64,000 bases of DNA from Methanolacinia paynteri (GTDB taxonomy: Archaea; Halobacteriota; Methanomicrobia; Methanomicrobiales; Methanomicrobiaceae), in contig NZ_KN360930.1 in NCBI RefSeq assembly GCF_000784355.1, forward strand, positions 62,001 through 126,000, read 5' to 3'. Below are positions 35,812 through 43,368 of this stretch, piece by piece; position 1 is the stretch's first letter, and each line of letters begins with the position of its first letter. The translations under genes and the position numbers were made by a program. The notes beneath the pieces are model-generated. The model worked only from the letters and a program-made list of their open reading frames with translations. It ran no database searches and was not told where the DNA came from.

Positions 35812-36675
35812 CTATCCCTCCGCATGATTAATAAAATAATCAATCCATGGAAATATGGGATATGGATATGGAATCAGATCCTCCAAAAATATATTTTCAC
35901 AAGTTTTTAAAAAATAATTGTGGCTTTCACTTCCAATATAGCGCACGATTTCATTCAAAATACCATCATCCGAAAATGACCCCATTTTGTATTTTCCGTC
36001 GATTTTTGAACAGAATGGAAAAATATCACCAGAATCAGAAAAAACCATACATCTGGGCACATTGCTTTTCTTTGAGTGACATGTGCAAGGGTCTGTTACA
36101 TAGGCATTACATGGATGTTTTCTGATAAAATCAGACGGTAGAATCCCATAATCGACGCCTATTTTTGTATGATTGCTTTTGACAGATATTAAATCACCAT
36201 ACAATTCAGTCAACTGAGACAAAGACATGCCAGTTTTACAATTTATTGAAATGTTTGGTGATATTATAATTTGAGAATTAGTTACATTGTCACCAATAAA
36301 TTTCAGCAAAATGTCTTTCTCTTCATAGTCAACAGACACTTTAAGTGCGGAAACGTGGGAATTAATTTTTTCAAGATCTCCAAGCGCTGATGCGTTTATT
36401 CTTAACAAAGATACCACATTTTTTGGGATTTTAGCTATTTTTTCAATCAAATTGTAGTCGTCCACCGAGCAAACAAAAACAGTACTTGGCATCGAATCGG
36501 CAACTTTGAAAAAAATCTTGATGTTGTCAATATCTGACGATGCGAAATGTAGGGATTTAACACCCATCTGACTAATGCCATCTCTAATAAATTTCGTATT
36601 GAAAACATCAACCATGTTATCTGGTACGATGATTCGTGCATTTTCTTGTTCTGTGAAAATAGACCTATTAATCAT
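35812..36675 (-). CDS. Cluster-less radical-SAM-like protein with SPASM-like Cys region
   Basis: A 287-aa protein in the middle of the operon. It has no N-terminal CxxxCxxC. The C-terminal third has DPCTCHSKKSNVPRC and MVFSDSGDIFPFC followed by a YKMGSF motif, much like the Cys pattern of SPASM or twitch domains that hold auxiliary clusters. The preceding part has regularly spaced hydrophobic strands like a degenerate TIM barrel. It may be a partner or substrate-recruiting subunit for the next protein, which lacks a SPASM domain. It ends in TAG and overlaps the gene upstream by eight bases. Confidence 0.6.
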   Translation of the reverse strand: MINRSIFTEQENARIIVPDNMVDVFNTKFIRDGISQMGVKSLHFASSDIDNIKIFFKVADSMPSTVFVCSVDDYNLIEKIAKIPKNVVSLLRINASALGDLEKINSHVSALKVSVDYEEKDILLKFIGDNVTNSQIIISPNISINCKTGMSLSQLTELYGDLISVKSNHTKIGVDYGILPSDFIRKHPCNAYVTDPCTCHSKKSNVPRCMVFSDSGDIFPFCSKIDGKYKMGSFSDDGILNEIVRYIGSESHNYFLKTCENIFLEDLIPYPYPIFPWIDYFINHAEG

Positions 36676-38107
36676 AGACGCCAGCCCATCTTTTATAGTG
36701 TTCTTCTACCATTTCAGATAAACATATGGCTCCACCACTATCAAGGTATGCATCAAATACATCTAGCAAGAATATTTTAAACGATTCCGTGTAAGACCTT
36801 CTGTTGGAAGCATCTTTCATCTCCAAAATCTTAGCACAGAAAAGTTTCCATAATTCCTGCCTAACTTTTTTGAATTCGAGAAGAATCCTGTTTACATCTT
36901 CGCAAACATACTCCACTTTCTCTTCACTGAGGCTGGCTTTTGAATGTTTATATATTTTTGTTCCCCTATGGGCGTGCATTTCATAAAAAATAGTACCGGC
37001 TCCAGAATGATTTCCTAGTCCCGCAATCCCGAGAAAATCATACAACCTGAGGTTTCGAATGTTCTGTATTCCCTCTTTCAAGTCAGAAATTGTTGACTCA
37101 GGATCTGCGATCAACCACCCGATTTTTACAGAGATTCCATGTTTTTCAAGAAGTTTTAAAGATTTCTCAACATCATTGAAAGTTATGCCTTTTTTTGTTC
37201 TACGAAGAGCTGAATTCGATGGTGAGTCCACTCCTACAAACACTGTTTTGATGCCAATTTTCTTTAACAAGATAACAGTCTCTTCGCATGTCAACGAATC
37301 TGCCCTCGTTTCACCATATAGCTCCAAATCTACCCCCTGTGCATCGAATTGGGCATATATATTTTTGAGTCTGTCGATTCTGCCTTTTGGCGGTCCAATA
37401 AAATCTGAATCCAGAAGCTGGACTCTTTTCACACCGATCAACATAAGTGATTTCATAACGGATGCGAAAACCGCTGGATCTATTGGATTCCAGGCGATTT
37501 TGCATTTTTTTGATGCAGCGCCAATCATACAAAATGAACATTCCATATACCAACAACCTCTGCTGGAGTGCAAAAATGCTAGGTCATTATCTACTTTGGA
37601 TATCATCTTTTTCGGATCCACCAAACTGATTATTTCATCGAGTGCGATTGGATTATGGACGTCCAGATGTCTTTCGCGGTTCGTATCATTTACTGGCTTG
37701 TACTTCAAATCAGATAGGATATCTAATATCATTTTTTCAGAATTTAATGGAATGATATAGTTTAATTCTTCGAACTCTTTCAGACCTTCAATCCCTGCCA
37801 GTAGCCCTCCGATGCCGATTTTCACCATGTCACTAATATCTACTTCATCAAAGAACAAATTCATGTCTTCAAGTCTATGAATTGGATTTATGATGACAAT
37901 GGCTGGATTAAATTTTTCAAATTCGGAATTCAAAAGATCTTTATCTACAGACTCATTGGAAAGATAATCAAAAACTCTAACATCATATCCTTTGAATCTG
38001 ATATATTCAGATAGATATATCAAATCAGAAAGATGGATAGAGTCCTTCACATTTTTGTTACGATAAATAGATTGACTATATGGCAAAACACATGCAACAC
38101 GTGTCAT
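36668..38107 (-). CDS. B12-binding-like radical SAM protein
   Basis: A 479-aa protein. Residues about 1-150 look like a cobalamin-binding Rossmann domain with poorly conserved motif (LSEYIRFKGYDVRVFDY; FNPAIVIINP; a GIGG loop), without a clear DxHxxG. The radical-SAM motif is SRGCWYMECSFCMIG, spaced C185-x4-C190-x2-C193, one residue longer than usual; RGCWW-type motifs of this kind are known from RiPP-cluster B12-radical SAM proteins. VQLLDSDFIGPPKGRIDRL and GETRADSLTCEE follow. B12-radical SAM enzymes typically methylate or rearrange unactivated carbons. The start overlaps the SPL-like gene stop (ATGA) with GGTGGAGG upstream. Confidence 0.82.
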   Translation of the reverse strand: MTRVACVLPYSQSIYRNKNVKDSIHLSDLIYLSEYIRFKGYDVRVFDYLSNESVDKDLLNSEFEKFNPAIVIINPIHRLEDMNLFFDEVDISDMVKIGIGGLLAGIEGLKEFEELNYIIPLNSEKMILDILSDLKYKPVNDTNRERHLDVHNPIALDEIISLVDPKKMISKVDNDLAFLHSSRGCWYMECSFCMIGAASKKCKIAWNPIDPAVFASVMKSLMLIGVKRVQLLDSDFIGPPKGRIDRLKNIYAQFDAQGVDLELYGETRADSLTCEETVILLKKIGIKTVFVGVDSPSNSALRRTKKGITFNDVEKSLKLLEKHGISVKIGWLIADPESTISDLKEGIQNIRNLRLYDFLGIAGLGNHSGAGTIFYEMHAHRGTKIYKHSKASLSEEKVEYVCEDVNRILLEFKKVRQELWKLFCAKILEMKDASNRRSYTESFKIFLLDVFDAYLDSGGAICLSEMVEEHYKRWAGVYD

Positions 38108-38982
38108 GCCTCCACCTCAAAATTTTTTAGATCTGATTCTCCACTGACTTCTAACATTATGCCATGCGCTCTACAAATCTTCAACATTTTGCCGAGTATT
38201 CCTAATCGGTATTCTCTCGAGGCATGAAACATTCTTCCATTCTTATATACATACAATTCCTTATATTTTTCATACAACCCAGGTGAAAAAGAATCGAGAT
38301 ATTCTTTTTCTTTCTCTAGTGCCCCCTCTACGATATCTGCTACACTCGTAACAATAAACTCCGCACCACATCCTTTAACATTTTTAATGAGCTCTTCTAT
38401 TTTTTCAGGATTATCATTTATCAGCGGGAAAATAGGATCTATCCTGACAACAATTCTGAAACCCATGGACGAGAGTCTTCTTACTTGTTCTAACATCTCA
38501 TACACTGGCGCGCCTCCTCCTCGGACTATATATTTTCTTATATTCTCATCGATGGAGACTATCGTTAATTCGATTATTGGATCTACATTTTTTTTTAGTA
38601 ATAGTATGGCCGATTTTGGCAATATCGCCTTCGTTGAAATTGTCACTGGACAATTGTGCTTGTTACATACATTTATTATTCTTTGAGTTATTTTCAAACA
38701 GTCGTTAATGGGTTGAAATGGATCTGCCACGGGGGAGAGATGAACCCTGACTTTTTTATTGAACTTCAACAGGGATTCATCCAAAATTTCCACAATATTT
38801 TCTACAACTGTCAATTCATTTGATTCATTGAATAACAGGAACGCCTTTTTTTCCAAAAAATTATCATTGGCAGGACAAAAAAGACAGCGATGTGTACAAC
38901 CCTGGTAAGGACTTAATAAAACTCTATCGGACATTGGATCTATTGAGGAATGGTCGGTAATTTTTATCCTATTTACCTTCAT
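38104..38982 (-). CDS. Radical SAM protein, SPL/DNA-photolyase-like (COG1533 type)
   Basis: A 292-aa protein with SPYQGCTHRCLFCPANDNF (C29-x3-C33-x2-C36) near the N-terminus and VRHLSP-like VRVHLSPVADPFQPIND, the layout of spore photoproduct lyase-like radical SAM proteins. Later motifs are TISTKAILPKS and SIDENIRKYIVRGGGAPVYE. Such proteins accompany various biosynthetic clusters and need not repair DNA. ATG 38982 was chosen over an upstream ATG at 39012 because it fits the conserved N-terminus; either overlaps the gene upstream. Confidence 0.82.
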   Translation of the reverse strand: MKVNRIKITDHSSIDPMSDRVLLSPYQGCTHRCLFCPANDNFLEKKAFLLFNESNELTVVENIVEILDESLLKFNKKVRVHLSPVADPFQPINDCLKITQRIINVCNKHNCPVTISTKAILPKSAILLLKKNVDPIIELTIVSIDENIRKYIVRGGGAPVYEMLEQVRRLSSMGFRIVVRIDPIFPLINDNPEKIEELIKNVKGCGAEFIVTSVADIVEGALEKEKEYLDSFSPGLYEKYKELYVYKNGRMFHASREYRLGILGKMLKICRAHGIMLEVSGESDLKNFEVEA

Positions 38983-40342
38983 GGTACAACATCTTTTTCC
39001 AATACTCTTCATATGGCAAGTTATCTGGGAAGACTTTTAATATTAATTTTATTGCTTCGACGATTCTTCTTTTCTGATAGATACAGTATGTTTCGGTTCT
39101 GCCCCCACAACTTTTTATATGCAAAAATTTATATTCACAGGGTTTGTCACAGATCCATCTCGCCCAACAACCATCACAACTATCGATGTTTGGATCGGTT
39201 TTTTCCTCCCAAGGATTGAGAACTTGATGGGAGGAATCGCCGTTGAAAAAATGACATGTATAACAATCGCCTTTAACATCAAATGACATGTAACTTTTAC
39301 CAGCCGGGCAGTTGAATGGAACTCCGTCAAAAAAATTATCACCCGCCAGAATCTTTGTCACTGGCTCTGTGATGAGATTTATGTTCATTTTCTTTCCAAG
39401 ATTATCGGAAATGAACTGCGAAACATCGGAGATTTCAGTTTCAATCCTGGCATATAGATCATCAATACATATACCATCTTTGATGGCAACGTCGAAAACA
39501 ATATTTTTTAAGCCTAGTGCCTTGAAATATTCAAGTCTGCCCTTTAAATCAATTGGTAATCCGTATATTGTAGATCGTACAAGAATTCTATGCAGACCTA
39601 TTTTTTTCAGGCGCTCAATACCACGGACAATTTCCTTTGAAGTTGGCCCTCCATCTTTGAAAACTCTGGCAGAATCATTTATGCATGGTTGGCCGTCTAA
39701 GCTTACCATGAAACGTATGTTTCCATATTGACGAACAAACTCTACGAAATCGTCTGTTATAAGTGTTCCATTTGTGAATATATCCACACATATTTTTGAA
39801 AAATTATCAGCGGATTTCTGTCGAAGATAAGATATTGCATACTTTAGTAGATCTATATTCAACATGGGTTCCCCTCCAAAAAACACAACATTGGATTTTT
39901 GATCATCCTTAAGTTGCCCTACGAAGGTATCTATGATATCACAGAGTACGTGGGCACTCATCTCTCGGCTCGTCTTTTTATTATGGGTGTCGCCATCGTC
40001 GGCAAAACAATATTTGCACCTTAAGTTGCAAGAGTTCTGTATGTTGATATTAATTCTAGTTACATTGTCAGAAGTTTTCAATTCTGATTTAGAAAAAAAT
40101 CCGAATTTAATGAGAGACTCTATCTCTTTTTCGATATCTTCGTACATAATGTGTTTTGTTAAACACTCATACGCATAATCTGATATTTTGCATATATTTC
40201 CGTTCTCTTTAACTATAAAAATCTGATTTTCATCGACAGATAGAACTTCCCATAGTGTTTGATCACCATTCATAACATCATTTGGAGTCAGAGAATCAGA
40301 GTAACGTCTTCTGGGATAATTTATTGGGTTAAAATGAACCAT
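38969..40342 (-). CDS. Radical SAM/SPASM maturase, first gene of the island operon
   Basis: A 457-aa protein. Residues 1-95 form an N-terminal domain that could be a peptide-binding (RRE-like) region. NIQNSCNLRCKYCFADDGDT follows with C105-x3-C109-x2-C112, then FFGGEPMLN and TNGTLITDD motifs. The C-terminal SPASM part has FNCPAGKSYMSFDVKGDCYT (C, C), then CDGCWARWICDKPCEY and later C-C, enough Cys for two auxiliary clusters. The pattern is closest to peptide maturases such as the SCIFF/PqqE-like group. It is the promoter-proximal gene; a TATA-like box lies 29-38 nt upstream. Confidence 0.87.
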   Translation of the reverse strand: MVHFNPINYPRRRYSDSLTPNDVMNGDQTLWEVLSVDENQIFIVKENGNICKISDYAYECLTKHIMYEDIEKEIESLIKFGFFSKSELKTSDNVTRININIQNSCNLRCKYCFADDGDTHNKKTSREMSAHVLCDIIDTFVGQLKDDQKSNVVFFGGEPMLNIDLLKYAISYLRQKSADNFSKICVDIFTNGTLITDDFVEFVRQYGNIRFMVSLDGQPCINDSARVFKDGGPTSKEIVRGIERLKKIGLHRILVRSTIYGLPIDLKGRLEYFKALGLKNIVFDVAIKDGICIDDLYARIETEISDVSQFISDNLGKKMNINLITEPVTKILAGDNFFDGVPFNCPAGKSYMSFDVKGDCYTCHFFNGDSSHQVLNPWEEKTDPNIDSCDGCWARWICDKPCEYKFLHIKSCGGRTETYCIYQKRRIVEAIKLILKVFPDNLPYEEYWKKMLYHEGK

Positions 40343-40751
40343 GTGATGTCACTCGAAATTGGAAATTGTACTATTTAATCCTGTGGTTATAGAAAGTGTG
40401 TTGTCTTATCAAGGAATCTCGTGAATGGCGAGACTTGTGAAAACGTCCGGTAATTTAAGGAACCAAACAGAACTCACGTCAGCGAAACGAACTTTTTCGC
40501 GTGTATTTCGTCTATATTTTACTCTCTCTGTCCTTTTGGTGATGTAACGAAGAGTTCGTCCCAAAAAGATAAAAGATCTTTGAACCTTCGATACACCCTG
40601 ATCAGAGCATTTACGCCAGAGATTTCTCCTTTCCAAGCCAGATCATGGGCAAGAATGGAAAAAATGGCGAAACGGCTTTCCATTGGATATCGTCATGTGG
40701 GGAGGGAGTGGGAAGGGGGTGCGCCCCCCCCGGTCACAGGAGATAATAAAC
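40343..40751. other. Promoter-side gap of the radical-SAM operon
   Basis: It contains the operon promoter at its left end. A minus-strand ORF of 54 codons (40519-40683, beginning MESRFAIFSI) has no recognisable family or SD and may be chance or a remnant. Another minus-strand frame (40409-40636) is Arg/Lys-rich and also unsupported. No integrase is seen. Confidence 0.4.
40371..40380 (-). promoter_or_regulatory. Candidate TATA box of the radical-SAM operon
   Basis: On the minus strand this reads GATTAAATAG. Initiation about 25 nt downstream would fall only a few bases before the ATG at 40342, so the mRNA leader is very short. The GATTAAATA core is shared with the promoter at 32611. Confidence 0.5.
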
Positions 40752-40967
40752 GTGGAAAAAGAGAGAAAACCGAAAACAATCGTTATGCATAGGATCCGGA
40801 AGCCGCTCGAAATTTCTATCGACCTTGAAAACTACGAGGATTTGAAAGAAAACTCCCTAAACACGTCCAAATTAGTCGATATGTTGATAATTTGGTTTAG
40901 AGAGTTAACGCCGCACAATTCGGTCTTAATTTTGCAAAAAACCAAAAATGGACTTGGCGGGATTTGA
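40752..40967 (+). CDS. Small ribbon-helix-helix-like protein ending in the tRNA gene
   Basis: A 71-aa ORF from a GTG with AGGAG 9 nt upstream. The segment RKPLEISIDLENYEDLKENS then LNTSKLVDMLIIWF looks like a ribbon-helix-helix DNA-binding fold: a strand of alternating residues, then two helices with an N-x-S turn, as in CcdA-like antitoxins and plasmid regulators. Its last nine codons and stop lie in the 71-bp attachment repeat, overlapping the tRNA-Ala 3' end on the other strand. That overlap fits an element-encoded gene placed at the att site. Function unproven. Confidence 0.5.
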   Translation: MEKERKPKTIVMHRIRKPLEISIDLENYEDLKENSLNTSKLVDMLIIWFRELTPHNSVLILQKTKNGLGGI

Positions 40968-41020
40968 ACCCGCGGCCTCTACGTTGCGAACGTAGCGATC
41001 TCCCCCTGATCTACAAGCCC
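40949..41020 (-). tRNA. tRNA-Ala (anticodon CGC)
   Basis: A 72-nt gene on the minus strand. The acceptor pairs GGGCTTG with CAAGTCC, including a G3-U70 pair, the identity element of tRNA-Ala. The anticodon stem CTACG/CGTAG encloses TTCGCAA, anticodon CGC. The T loop is TTCAAAT, discriminator A, and CCA is not encoded. It is the integration target of the island to its left and lies 27 nt downstream of the tfb stop. Confidence 0.95.
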
Positions 41021-41046
41021 GAATTAATGTATTAAAAATTGTTTAA

Positions 41047-42054
41047 TCAGAGAATAATTTCTATATCTAATTTCTCTGCCAGCTCTTTATACCTGTTCCT
41101 AATCGTAACCTCGGTTACGCCTGCAACCTCGGCAACTTCACGCTGTGTACGGCGTTCGCCACCGAGGATCGAGGATATGTAAATTGCGGCCGCTGCGACC
41201 CCTGTTGGTCCTCTGCCGCTTGTAAGCTCCCTTTCTCCCGCTTGGCGGAGGATCTCGACCGCCCTTGACTGAACCTCTCCTTTGAGGTTAAGTCCGGAGC
41301 AGAAGCGCGGAACGTAATCGATCGGGGACGTGGGCAGGAGTTTCAATCCGAGCTCTCTTGAGATGAACCTGTATGTCCTTCCGATCTCTTTCCTCGATAC
41401 ACGGGATACCTCGGCAATCTCGTCGAGTGTTCTCGGGACGCTGCACTGGCGGCAGGCTGCGTAGAGTGCGGCTGCAGCTACTCCTTCGATACTTCTTCCG
41501 CGGATGAGGTTCTTGTCTACCGCATCACGGTATACGACCGCAGCAGTCTCACGGACATTTCTCGGAAGACCGAGAGCCGATGCCATACGGTCGAGTTCGG
41601 AGAGTGCAAATGCAAGGTTTCTCTCGGTAGCGTTCGAGACACGAATCCTTCTCTGCCACTTGCGGAGCCTGTAGAGCTGTGCACGGTTCTTCGAAGAGAT
41701 CGCTCTTCCGTATGAGTCACGGTTTCTCCAGTCGATCATAGTCGAGAGACCCTTGTCGTGGATCGTGAAGGTCATCGGTGCACCGACACGGGAACGCTTC
41801 ATGCGCTGGTCGTGGTCGAATGCACGCCACTCTGGACCCCTGTCTATGAACTCCTCTTCAAGTACGAGACCGCAGTTCTGGCAGGTAAGTTCCGCACGCT
41901 CGTAGTCGTGGATGAGCTGCCTGCTTCCACACTCGGGACAGACCGTCTTTGAGGATTCCTCCTTTTTCTTCTGCTCTTTCTCTACCTGCGATGTACGCTT
42001 TTTAAGAGCCTCTCTCTGGCTCTGAAGTTGTTTAAGTTTCTCTATTTCCTGCAT
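41047..42054 (-). CDS. tfb: Transcription initiation factor TFB
   Basis: Bridges TBP at the promoter and RNA polymerase. The 335-aa protein has a Lys/Glu-rich N-terminal extension of about 35 residues and a zinc ribbon ([24 protein letters not shown], Cys pairs near 39/42 and 58/61). The B-finger/linker with [18 protein letters not shown] follows, then two cyclin-like repeats (about 140-335). [20 protein letters not shown] is the C-terminal HTH for BRE recognition. It is transcribed just behind gar1. Confidence 0.96.
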   Translation of the reverse strand: MQEIEKLKQLQSQREALKKRTSQVEKEQKKKEESSKTVCPECGSRQLIHDYERAELTCQNCGLVLEEEFIDRGPEWRAFDHDQRMKRSRVGAPMTFTIHDKGLSTMIDWRNRDSYGRAISSKNRAQLYRLRKWQRRIRVSNATERNLAFALSELDRMASALGLPRNVRETAAVVYRDAVDKNLIRGRSIEGVAAAALYAACRQCSVPRTLDEIAEVSRVSRKEIGRTYRFISRELGLKLLPTSPIDYVPRFCSGLNLKGEVQSRAVEILRQAGERELTSGRGPTGVAAAAIYISSILGGERRTQREVAEVAGVTEVTIRNRYKELAEKLDIEIIL

Positions 42055-42069
42055 AGTTTCACCAGTGAA

Positions 42070-42303
42070 TTATTTCGTGTAAAGTTTCTCTCCGGTTGTT
42101 CGGTTATCCGACCTTTCGCACCATATTACAGCATACGGTGATTTGATATTTCCAAAAATTTCAACCAGTTTTCCAGCTTTTCTGTTCCGCCTGTCTATGA
42201 TGTTTGCATGCAGGGGGGGCAGTTGCGCCGCATCGCATTTTGCAACGATCATATGCTCATTTATTATAAACTGGACAATTCCGGCTAATTTCAATAGGCT
42301 CAT
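42070..42303 (-). CDS. gar1: H/ACA RNP protein Gar1
   Basis: A 77-aa subunit of H/ACA ribonucleoproteins that guide pseudouridylation. The compact beta-barrel pattern is visible: IVAKCDAAQLPPLHANIID, then KAGKLVEIFGNIKSPYAVI, where GxVxDIFGPVxxPY is the Gar1 hallmark. The gar1-tfb pair is conserved in many Euryarchaeota; 15 nt separate the genes. Confidence 0.88.
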   Translation of the reverse strand: MSLLKLAGIVQFIINEHMIVAKCDAAQLPPLHANIIDRRNRKAGKLVEIFGNIKSPYAVIWCERSDNRTTGEKLYTK

Positions 42304-42389
42304 TCCTGAAAAACTGGTCGATTTTTTTCGTAACCTATATATGTTAGATTAAATTTTATATAAATTTTCCGGCAACTTTTAAATAATTG

Positions 42390-43037
42390 TTATCTTTTCA
42401 AGAGATCTCTGATTTCATGATCTGATAAAATCTTATCTGCAGTGTCCCTGTTCATTCCTGCGCCAAGCGCTACGGCTTTGCGCGCTTCTTCAGTCATAAG
42501 ATCTCCCGGATCGTGAGTGTCCGAATCTACTACCATTCTGCATCCTGTTCTTTCGGCGATCCTGCAGACATGACCGTTCGTCCTGTTGTGCCCTCCCCTG
42601 GAAGTGATCTCCAGAAAGACCCCGCTGACCTTTGCGAGTTCTGCATCCTGCTCAGATATCAGGCCGGGGTGGGCAAGAATATCGACATATTCACAGCTGC
42701 ATGCAGCTGAATTCGTACCTTTCATCACAGGTTCGACTACTGTCTCGCCGTGGACTATCACTATCTCCGCACCTTCTTCCTTTGCAAGTTTTGCAAGTTC
42801 AGGGATCTCTCTGGGGGGGACGTGGGTAATCTCCACACCCGTGACCAGCCTTATTCCGTACTCGTCAGCTGACCTCCTGACGGATTCCGTCATTTTTATG
42901 ATCTGGGAAATGTTCGACCTGTCGGCATGATCGGTAATCCCTATGATATCATATCCCAAAACAGAAGCCCTCCGGATAAGTTCGGTCGGAAGGAGCTCCC
43001 CGTCTGAATGAATGGTATGCGTGTGAAGATCGTACAT
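42390..43037 (-). CDS. PHP-domain phosphoesterase (histidinol-phosphatase-like)
   Basis: A 215-aa protein with PHP metal-binding motifs: YDLHTHTIHSDGELLPTEL (HxH), GITDHADRSN, GVEITHVPP, ILAHPGLIS and a final DSDTHDPGD. This is a complete set for a two- or three-metal centre. Archaeal members are annotated as histidinol phosphate phosphatase domain proteins. A specific substrate cannot be assigned. It lies 7 nt after srp19. Confidence 0.85.
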   Translation of the reverse strand: MYDLHTHTIHSDGELLPTELIRRASVLGYDIIGITDHADRSNISQIIKMTESVRRSADEYGIRLVTGVEITHVPPREIPELAKLAKEEGAEIVIVHGETVVEPVMKGTNSAACSCEYVDILAHPGLISEQDAELAKVSGVFLEITSRGGHNRTNGHVCRIAERTGCRMVVDSDTHDPGDLMTEEARKAVALGAGMNRDTADKILSDHEIRDLLKR

Positions 43038-43043
43038 GTCCGC

Positions 43044-43316
43044 TCAGTTACCTTCCGACAATTTCTCTGCTATTTTTTTTATCAGTATTTCTTTTGAACC
43101 TTTCCAAGATACAATGATCCGTCCGCCTTTTTCTGTCCAGTGGGCCGGATGTTTGCTCTCCTCGGTTCTTGCCGAAAGACCCGCCTTTTTTGCTGCTTTA
43201 TAGATGTTCTGGGTATCCGGTTTGGTGATTCCGGCGGATACCGGCACCCTCCTCCCTTCGCTTCTCTTCAGTTCCTTATTGAAATAGCAGGGATAAAGGA
43301 TTCGTTCATCTTCCAT
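43044..43316 (-). CDS. srp19: Signal recognition particle protein SRP19
   Basis: A 90-aa protein that binds helices 6 and 8 of 7S RNA and promotes SRP54 binding. ILYPCYFNKELKRSEGRRVP is the conserved start (WPxYxD...R.EGRRv in the family). Start ATG 43316 was preferred over an upstream in-frame ATG at 43370, because the extension has no family match and would run into the hypB start on the other strand. Confidence 0.88.
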   Translation of the reverse strand: MEDERILYPCYFNKELKRSEGRRVPVSAGITKPDTQNIYKAAKKAGLSARTEESKHPAHWTEKGGRIIVSWKGSKEILIKKIAEKLSEGN

Positions 43317-43368
43317 GATTACTGTTTGATCAGTGAACCTAATAACAGGTATGATCATACCTCTATCC

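Larger units (their letters stand above)
31755..41012. mobile_element. Genomic island integrated in tRNA-Ala, about 9.3 kb
   Basis: It is bounded by 71-bp direct repeats of tRNA-Ala (31755-31825 and 40942-41012). The intact tRNA lies at the right end, with the element on its 3' side, the normal geometry of tRNA-directed integration. The interior is clearly more AT-rich than the flanks, with different codon use. Contents are a transposase remnant, a small peptide gene, a NIF3-like gene and a six-gene radical-SAM operon. No integrase gene is recognisable, so the island may be immobile or was mobilised in trans. Confidence 0.85.

Noticed and set aside
35812-35814. The TAG between two in-frame radical-SAM-like genes as a pyrrolysine codon.
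   Set aside because: Methanomicrobiales generally lack the Pyl system, TAG is used as an ordinary stop here (S14, paralogue 3), and a GGAGGG directly before it indicates re-initiation. Kept only as an alternative in the finding.
40519-40683. 54-codon minus-strand ORF upstream of the radical-SAM operon, considered as precursor peptide.
   Set aside because: It lies upstream of the operon promoter, has no SD, has no Cys and shows no leader/core layout.
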